NCBI GenBank assembly: GCA_019314105.1
Contig: JAFCZY010000062.1
Span: 1 to 9,961 of the forward strand
Source of the DNA: Deltaproteobacteria bacterium
Lineage (GTDB): Bacteria; Desulfobacterota; Desulfobacteria; Desulfobacterales; Desulfobacteraceae
Length of the DNA stretch: 9,961 nt
Direction: 5' to 3'
Below the pieces are notes generated by a model. The model ran no database searches, was not told the DNA's origin, and saw only the letters and a list, made by a program, of their open reading frames with translations. The position numbers and the translations under genes were made by a program. Shown here in pieces: positions 7,200 through 9,961 of the stretch. Position 1 is the first letter of the stretch. Every line of letters starts with the position of its first letter.

Positions 7200-8100
7200 T
7201 TATTTTTTTCTGTGCATCGCTTATTTTTTTCTTAAGCTCGACAACTTTTTCCTTGTCGTCATCTTTGGCATTGGATATCGCTTTTTTATAGGTATTTATC
7301 GCTTTTTTAAGCTGATTTACCTTCTGGTAGGCATCCCCAAGGTGATCGGCTATAATGGTCTCAAACGACGTTAATTCGGCTGCTTTTTCAAGGTGTTCAA
7401 CCGCCTTTTCATACGCCCCTTTCTTGTAATAGACCCATCCCAGACTGTCGGTGATATATCCGTCATCCGGTTTGATCTCACGGGCCCTTTTAATAAGCGA
7501 GAGGGCCTCATCCAGTTTTATTCCCAGGTCTGCATAGGAATAGCCCAGATAGTTTAATGCACTGGCATCGTTTGGATCAATTTTAATAATCTTTTTCATG
7601 GCGCTGAGGCTTTCTTTTTTAAAGCCCGCCTTATCCTGCACAGCACCCAGCCTGAACAGCAATGATATGTTTTCAGAAGCGTCTTCCAGTCCTTTTTTTA
7701 AGAGGCGGATCGCTTTTTTATAATTTTTATCATTTTCATAAAATGAGGCGAGATAAATGATAATATCGATATCTTTTGGAAGGGTTTTATACTCTTTTTC
7801 AAGATAATTTATGGCGGTCTGCGGTTCTCCGAGTTTTTTATAGAGGAAGGCAATATTCAAAACGGTTTTTTTGTATTGAGGATGGGCAGGTCGGATTTTC
7901 AGATAGCAAGAGATGGCTTTTTCGAAATCTTCAACCGCTTCATAGGCCACCCCCGTGAAAAAGTTCAGGGTTGAATTTTCCGGATTGCCTTTAAGCATTT
8001 GAGAAAAAACAATTACAGCGTCCTCATATTTTTTGTCGGAAATATATTCGTCCACAGCAACCATAATGAGTCTGGAATCGTTTTCAACATCCCGTGTCAA
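7192..8100 (-). CDS. TPR protein, C-terminal part of a frameshifted TPR lipoprotein
   Basis: This 302-codon frame holds about eight tetratricopeptide repeats of 33-36 residues. They include a strongly canonical pair, ALNYLGYSYADLG and DSLGWVYYKKGAYEKAVEHL. TPR arrays form helical scaffolds for protein-protein contacts. A lysine-rich helix closes the protein. The frame opens at TTG (8100) with no good Shine-Dalgarno and overlaps the upstream TPR frame by 17 nt. Removing one G from the GGG run (plus-strand CCC, 8091-8093) joins the two frames. The result reads EEIF-DTDVENDSRLIMVAVDEY, which keeps the repeat spacing. I therefore read this as the second half of one roughly 550-residue lipoprotein rather than an independent gene. 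It could still be translated from the TTG. The stop overlaps the downstream lipoprotein gene. Confidence 0.8.
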   Translation of the reverse strand: MTRDVENDSRLIMVAVDEYISDKKYEDAVIVFSQMLKGNPENSTLNFFTGVAYEAVEDFEKAISCYLKIRPAHPQYKKTVLNIAFLYKKLGEPQTAINYLEKEYKTLPKDIDIIIYLASFYENDKNYKKAIRLLKKGLEDASENISLLFRLGAVQDKAGFKKESLSAMKKIIKIDPNDASALNYLGYSYADLGIKLDEALSLIKRAREIKPDDGYITDSLGWVYYKKGAYEKAVEHLEKAAELTSFETIIADHLGDAYQKVNQLKKAINTYKKAISNAKDDDKEKVVELKKKISDAQKKIND

Positions 8101-8854
8101 ATATTTCTTCGTAGAGGTTTAATATTTTTGTGTTGTCTTCCAAGGAGTTTTGACGGCTGAAAATTTTTATCAATTGAAACCGTGACTCAACAAGGTCCGG
8201 CTCAAGCTCAAGTGTTTTCAAAAATTGGATCTTTGCAAGTTCATACTGTTTTTCAGCCAGGTAAACCTTGCCCAGATAAAACCAGGCGACATAATAGTCA
8301 GGGAATTGTTCAACCATTTTTTTTAACAGTATCAGAGCCTCCGGGTTGTTTTCCCCCTCCATATATATTTTGGCAAGACGAAGAAACGTTTCCTTGTTTT
8401 TGGGGTCAAGCAGTAGAATCCGGTTCAAAAGTTCAACCCGGTTTTTTTTATCCAGAGACTCCTTTTTAAGTTGGATGAAAAGAAGCAGTCCGTCCACATT
8501 ATCAGGATTTTTCCGGACCAGTTTTTCTACCAGTTCCACTGCTTTTTCGTCGTTGTTTTCCCTCAGGTATAAGCGGCACAAGTCATGGGTTATCACGAAT
8601 GAATCCGGATCCTTAATCATTGCCTTTTCCAGAGAGTCGATCGCTTTTTTATAGTCTTTGCGGTTCATATGAATTTGTGATTCAAGATAGTAATAATTTG
8701 CAGAAAGGGTAGGGCCGTCCCCAATTTCTTTTTTTTGAATTATTTGAAATTCAGAAGATTTTTTGTTTTGTTTAAGTTGTGCACAGCCAGCGAGAAAAAA
8801 AAACGGGATAAAAATGAGAAGAATATAAACAAGACTTTTTTTTTTACTTTTTAT
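8084..8854 (-). CDS. TPR lipoprotein, N-terminal part (frameshifted; non-standard or lost start)
   Basis: The first ATG in this frame (8668) lies inside a TPR helix and has no Shine-Dalgarno. Upstream codons complete that repeat (SANYYYLESQIHMNRKDYKK). Further upstream they encode a classical lipoprotein signal: a lysine-rich N-region (KSKKKS), a hydrophobic core and an FFFLAGC lipobox with the Cys codon at 8785-8783. The gene therefore begins well before 8668. The frame is open only back to a TAG at 8860-8858 and contains no ATG, GTG or TTG before the signal core. The earliest rare-start candidate is ATA at 8854, which I use as a provisional boundary. The part below carries about six TPRs and ends at a TGA (8086-8084), apparently caused by a one-base insertion at 8091-8093. 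It is probably exported and anchored in the outer membrane. The product would pair with the 7192-8100 part. Confidence 0.65.
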   Translation of the reverse strand: MKSKKKSLVYILLIFIPFFFLAGCAQLKQNKKSSEFQIIQKKEIGDGPTLSANYYYLESQIHMNRKDYKKAIDSLEKAMIKDPDSFVITHDLCRLYLRENNDEKAVELVEKLVRKNPDNVDGLLLFIQLKKESLDKKNRVELLNRILLLDPKNKETFLRLAKIYMEGENNPEALILLKKMVEQFPDYYVAWFYLGKVYLAEKQYELAKIQFLKTLELEPDLVESRFQLIKIFSRQNSLEDNTKILNLYEEIFDTGC

Positions 8855-8878
8855 TCTCTATATAATAAAAACCGAAAT

Positions 8879-9739
8879 TTACCGGGTGTGATCGTACACT
8901 CCTATTTGTTGAAGTGTTTGAGGGCTGTCAGAAAATATTCTTCTGTCAAAGATATCCAGTTCTCTTGCATTAAGGGTTTTTTTAAACTTATTCACTTTTG
9001 TATGCAGGATATCTTCAATTTCTTTTTTGGCCACCCGATCTTCAGACGAATCAGATTCAACATTTATAAATTCAATCCTTTCCGTATGGGAATCGTTTTT
9101 CAAAGGCTCATCAAGGCTTAAGTCCCAGTTGGCCAGTCTCTGATCCATGTCAATCACTTCTTTTTCTGATACACCGAGCTGTTCTGACAACAGCTTTGGT
9201 TTTGGATCAAATCCCAGTTCAATCAGTCGCCGCTTTTCTTTTTTCAGTCTGAAAAACAGCTTTCGCTGCCCTTGGGTCGTCCCGATTTTCACCATTCGCC
9301 AATTATCCATGATAAATTTAAGAATATAGGCTTTTATCCAGAAGGATGCATAGTATGAGAACTTAACATTCTTATACGGGTTGAATTTTTTGACAGCCCG
9401 TACAAGTCCCATATTGCCTTCCTGGATCAAATCCTGCAGGTTCTGTACCCAGATTCTATGGAATTCAAGGGCAATTTTAACCACCAGGCGCAGATTTGAG
9501 GTGGTCATGATATAGGCAGCTTCCGGGTCTTCTTCTTCTTGAATTCGTTTTCCAAGTTCAATTTCCTGTTCTCTTGTAAGCAGCTTGTATCGGCTTATTT
9601 CATTAAGATAACTTTGAACGGGGTCTGATTTTACAAGTGCTTTTGAACTTGAAGTTTTTGCTTTTTGTACAGGAATCAGAAAATCTTTTTTTGTCAGTCT
9701 TTTTTTATTTTGATTATTCTGGACAGCCTTTTTTGCCAT
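8879..9739 (-). CDS. rpoH: RpoH-family (sigma-32-like) sigma factor, truncated in region 4.2
   Basis: This is an RNA polymerase sigma factor of the heat-shock group. In the 286-residue reading from ATG 9739, region 1.2 (DPVQSYLNEISRYKLLTREQE) lies near residues 39-59. Region 2 (NLRLVVKIALEF, DLIQEGNMGLVRAVKKFNP, FSYYASFWIKAYILKFI) lies near 82-144, followed by the RpoH-box-like QRKLFFRLK near 158-166. Region 3 and the start of region 4 (NARELDIFDRRIFSDSPQTLQQIG) come last. The protein then ends VYDHTR-stop, where family members continue with an arginine-rich ERIRQIE-type recognition helix and about 15-25 more residues. The element that reads the -35 box is thus missing. The frame is open upstream to 9850, but MAKKAVQ at 9739 has an AAGG Shine-Dalgarno, and the residues before it look non-coding. 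It heads the minus-strand gene cluster. Confidence 0.88.
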   Translation of the reverse strand: MAKKAVQNNQNKKRLTKKDFLIPVQKAKTSSSKALVKSDPVQSYLNEISRYKLLTREQEIELGKRIQEEEDPEAAYIMTTSNLRLVVKIALEFHRIWVQNLQDLIQEGNMGLVRAVKKFNPYKNVKFSYYASFWIKAYILKFIMDNWRMVKIGTTQGQRKLFFRLKKEKRRLIELGFDPKPKLLSEQLGVSEKEVIDMDQRLANWDLSLDEPLKNDSHTERIEFINVESDSSEDRVAKKEIEDILHTKVNKFKKTLNARELDIFDRRIFSDSPQTLQQIGVYDHTR

Positions 9740-9760
9740 TGAATATACCTTAAGATAGTT

Positions 9761-9871
9761 TTGATAAAATTTAAGTATATCATTATCATGGTATTGATAA
9801 AAGCAATATATTTCACAGAAAAAAATATTCAAGCACTTTTTTATGGACAAATGGGGTTAAATTTGATAAAA
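9761..9871. repeat. Three copies of TTGATAAAA in the sigma/tRNA spacer
   Basis: The 9-mer TTGATAAAA occurs on the plus strand at 9761-9769, 9794-9802 and 9863-9871. An inverted TTATCA at 9783-9788 pairs with the TGATAA at 9795-9800, with a 6-bp gap. The copies lie within the 145-bp spacer 9740-9884 between the sigma gene and the tRNA gene. They may be sites for a regulator, or simply AT-rich sequence; no known motif is recognised. Confidence 0.3.
9805..9832 (-). promoter_or_regulatory. Candidate promoter for the sigma factor / minus-strand unit
   Basis: On the minus strand TTGAAT (9832-9827) and TATATT (9810-9805) are separated by 16 bp, a plausible sigma-70 promoter. Transcription would start near 9798 and give a leader of about 60 nt before the ATG at 9739. 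The spacer is AT-rich, so chance matches are easy. No heat-shock (RpoH-type) -35/-10 pair is obvious. Confidence 0.35.
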
Positions 9872-9884
9872 ATTTTTTTTGTTT

Positions 9885-9961
<77 letters not shown>

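Noticed and set aside
8084..8668. Separate cytosolic TPR protein starting at the ATG 8668
   Set aside because: That ATG lies inside a TPR helix, has no Shine-Dalgarno, and the upstream in-frame codons complete the repeat and a lipoprotein signal peptide.
8735..9121. Open frame of 128 codons on the plus strand across the sigma/TPR junction
   Set aside because: It is antisense to two recognisable proteins and made of low-complexity Phe/Lys/Asn-rich sequence.
9740..9850. N-terminal extension of the sigma factor to 9850
   Set aside because: The extra 37 codons read as Phe/Tyr/Asn-rich non-family sequence, overlap the likely promoter, and the ATG at 9739 has its own Shine-Dalgarno.

Overview
The window reads as ordinary chromosomal DNA of a moderately AT-rich Gram-negative bacterium. 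The gene families suggest a sulfate-reducing Desulfobacterota (Desulfobacteraceae-like) organism. The pointers are an RpoH-type sigma factor with short spacers, outer-membrane-type lipoproteins, an Mrp ATPase without a DUF59 domain, and a hut locus with an ammonia-lyase and urocanase. That placement is inference from protein style; there is no rRNA or other decisive marker.

Left part (1-3599): a histidine-utilisation locus. The urocanase gene hutU runs leftward and is cut by the window edge just before its catalytic-cysteine segment. The HutC-type GntR repressor gene and the histidine ammonia-lyase gene hutH run rightward. The 114-bp divergent spacer holds a near-perfect operator palindrome with a GTNTANAC core, flanked by a TTGACA hexamer for each direction. 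One repressor site could therefore control both transcripts. HutH turns histidine into urocanate plus ammonia, HutU hydrates urocanate, and urocanate is the usual inducer that releases HutC.

Right part (3606-9739): six genes, or seven reading frames, all on the minus strand and tightly packed with 8-nt overlaps or short gaps. They look like one transcription unit read from about 9800 down to 3606. In transcription order they are an RpoH-family sigma factor, a large TPR lipoprotein (split in two frames), a LolA/LolB-like (DUF4292-type) lipoprotein, an Mrp/ApbC Fe-S carrier ATPase, an HD-domain dNTP triphosphohydrolase, and a UPF0280 (ApbE-like fold) protein. The unit converges on hutH with only 6 bp between stop codons and no visible terminator.

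Right edge: a complete tRNA-Arg(TCT) gene with encoded CCA lies on the plus strand, divergent from the sigma gene across an AT-rich 145-bp spacer that carries three copies of TTGATAAAA.

The most notable signals are defects near the head of the minus-strand unit. The sigma factor stops inside its -35 recognition helix. The adjoining TPR lipoprotein has a fine signal peptide and lipobox but no ATG, GTG or TTG start in frame. The same TPR gene is split by an apparent one-base insertion at 8091-8093. These could be real gene decay or local assembly errors. I see no mobile element, CRISPR array, phage gene or new defence-like system here.
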